Below, piece after piece: positions 63,913 to 64,000 of a stretch of 64,000 nucleotides of DNA. The DNA lies in the NCBI GenBank assembly GCA_031761405.1, contig JASEVX010000013.1, positions 50,219,281 through 50,283,280 on the forward strand. The letters run 5' to 3'. The stretch is from Serripes groenlandicus (taxonomy: Eukaryota; Mollusca; Bivalvia; Cardiida; Cardiidae). Numbering within the stretch: the stretch's first letter is position 1; each line of letters starts with the position of its first letter. The position numbers and the translations under genes are program-made. Under the pieces are notes generated by a model. That model worked only from the letters and a program-made list of their open reading frames with translations, had not been told where the DNA came from and did not search any database.

Positions 63913-64000
63913 TTAACCCCTATCCTCATATAAACGCTTTCTGACGCCTCTGCAGCAGACAACTTTATGAAAACATGGCAACAAAAGAAGAAAATGCTCA
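63913..64000 (+). mobile_element. TTAA-MITE, cut by window end
   Basis: TTAACCCCTATCCTCATATA, CTCTGCAGCAGACAAC. Confidence 0.85.

Overview
This is repeat-packed metazoan nuclear DNA, most likely from a bivalve mollusc. The inference rests on repeat style: tRNA-derived SINEs whose 3' tails end in a shared GGCGTTAAAC-like motif, pearl/HINE-like elements with tandem cores of about 150-170 bp, and very dense foldback MITEs. I cannot name a genus. There are no rRNA genes, no free-standing tRNA genes, no CRISPR array, no bacterial operon structure, and I found no reverse transcriptase. Almost all open frames are translations of repeats.

The dominant component is one family of foldback MITEs, here called TTAA-MITE. 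It is about 230 bp long, starts TTAACCCTTTCCC, ends GGGAAAGGGTTAA, and has an inner hairpin whose apex reads ATTGCTC-N5-GAGCAAT. I count several dozen near-complete copies and many halves from end to end; by eye they make up roughly a quarter of the window. They insert at TTAA, sit inside one another, and form chains that share a single TTAA. Copies fall into two apex types, GCTC/GAGC and GCAC/GTGC, so the change is paired on both arms. A second, TA-flanked MITE family has unrelated ends but the same ATTGCTC/GAGCAAT apex.

Layout: 1-5.9 kb TTAA-MITEs, some interrupted by SINEs or the TA-MITE; 5.9-7.6 kb two elements with tandem cores; 7.9-8.4 kb a SINE chimera; 8.4-12.7 kb MITEs; 12.7-17.7 kb two long pearl-like elements, the second carrying a nested hAT-like insertion; 17.8-22.2 kb MITEs; 22.6-24.1 kb an AT-rich array split by a deleted Tc1/mariner-like element; 24.4-25.0 kb a satellite built from SINE sequence; 25-34 kb MITEs and SINEs; 34.4-36.6 kb a 33-bp minisatellite of about 66 units; 37.5-46.7 kb MITEs, including a 41-bp tandem array grown from a MITE end; 48.07-50.53 kb a decayed PIF/Harbinger transposon (HARBI1-like nuclease remnants plus a Myb/SANT-like ORF); 51-64 kb MITEs, SINEs and a 231-bp inverted duplication.

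Host coding sequence seems limited to a few short minus-strand exons (about 53.5, 52.8, 38.2, 27.3 and 24.2 kb) with splice-like borders and open frames. They may be parts of one gene whose introns hold the rest of the window. I do not recognise the protein.
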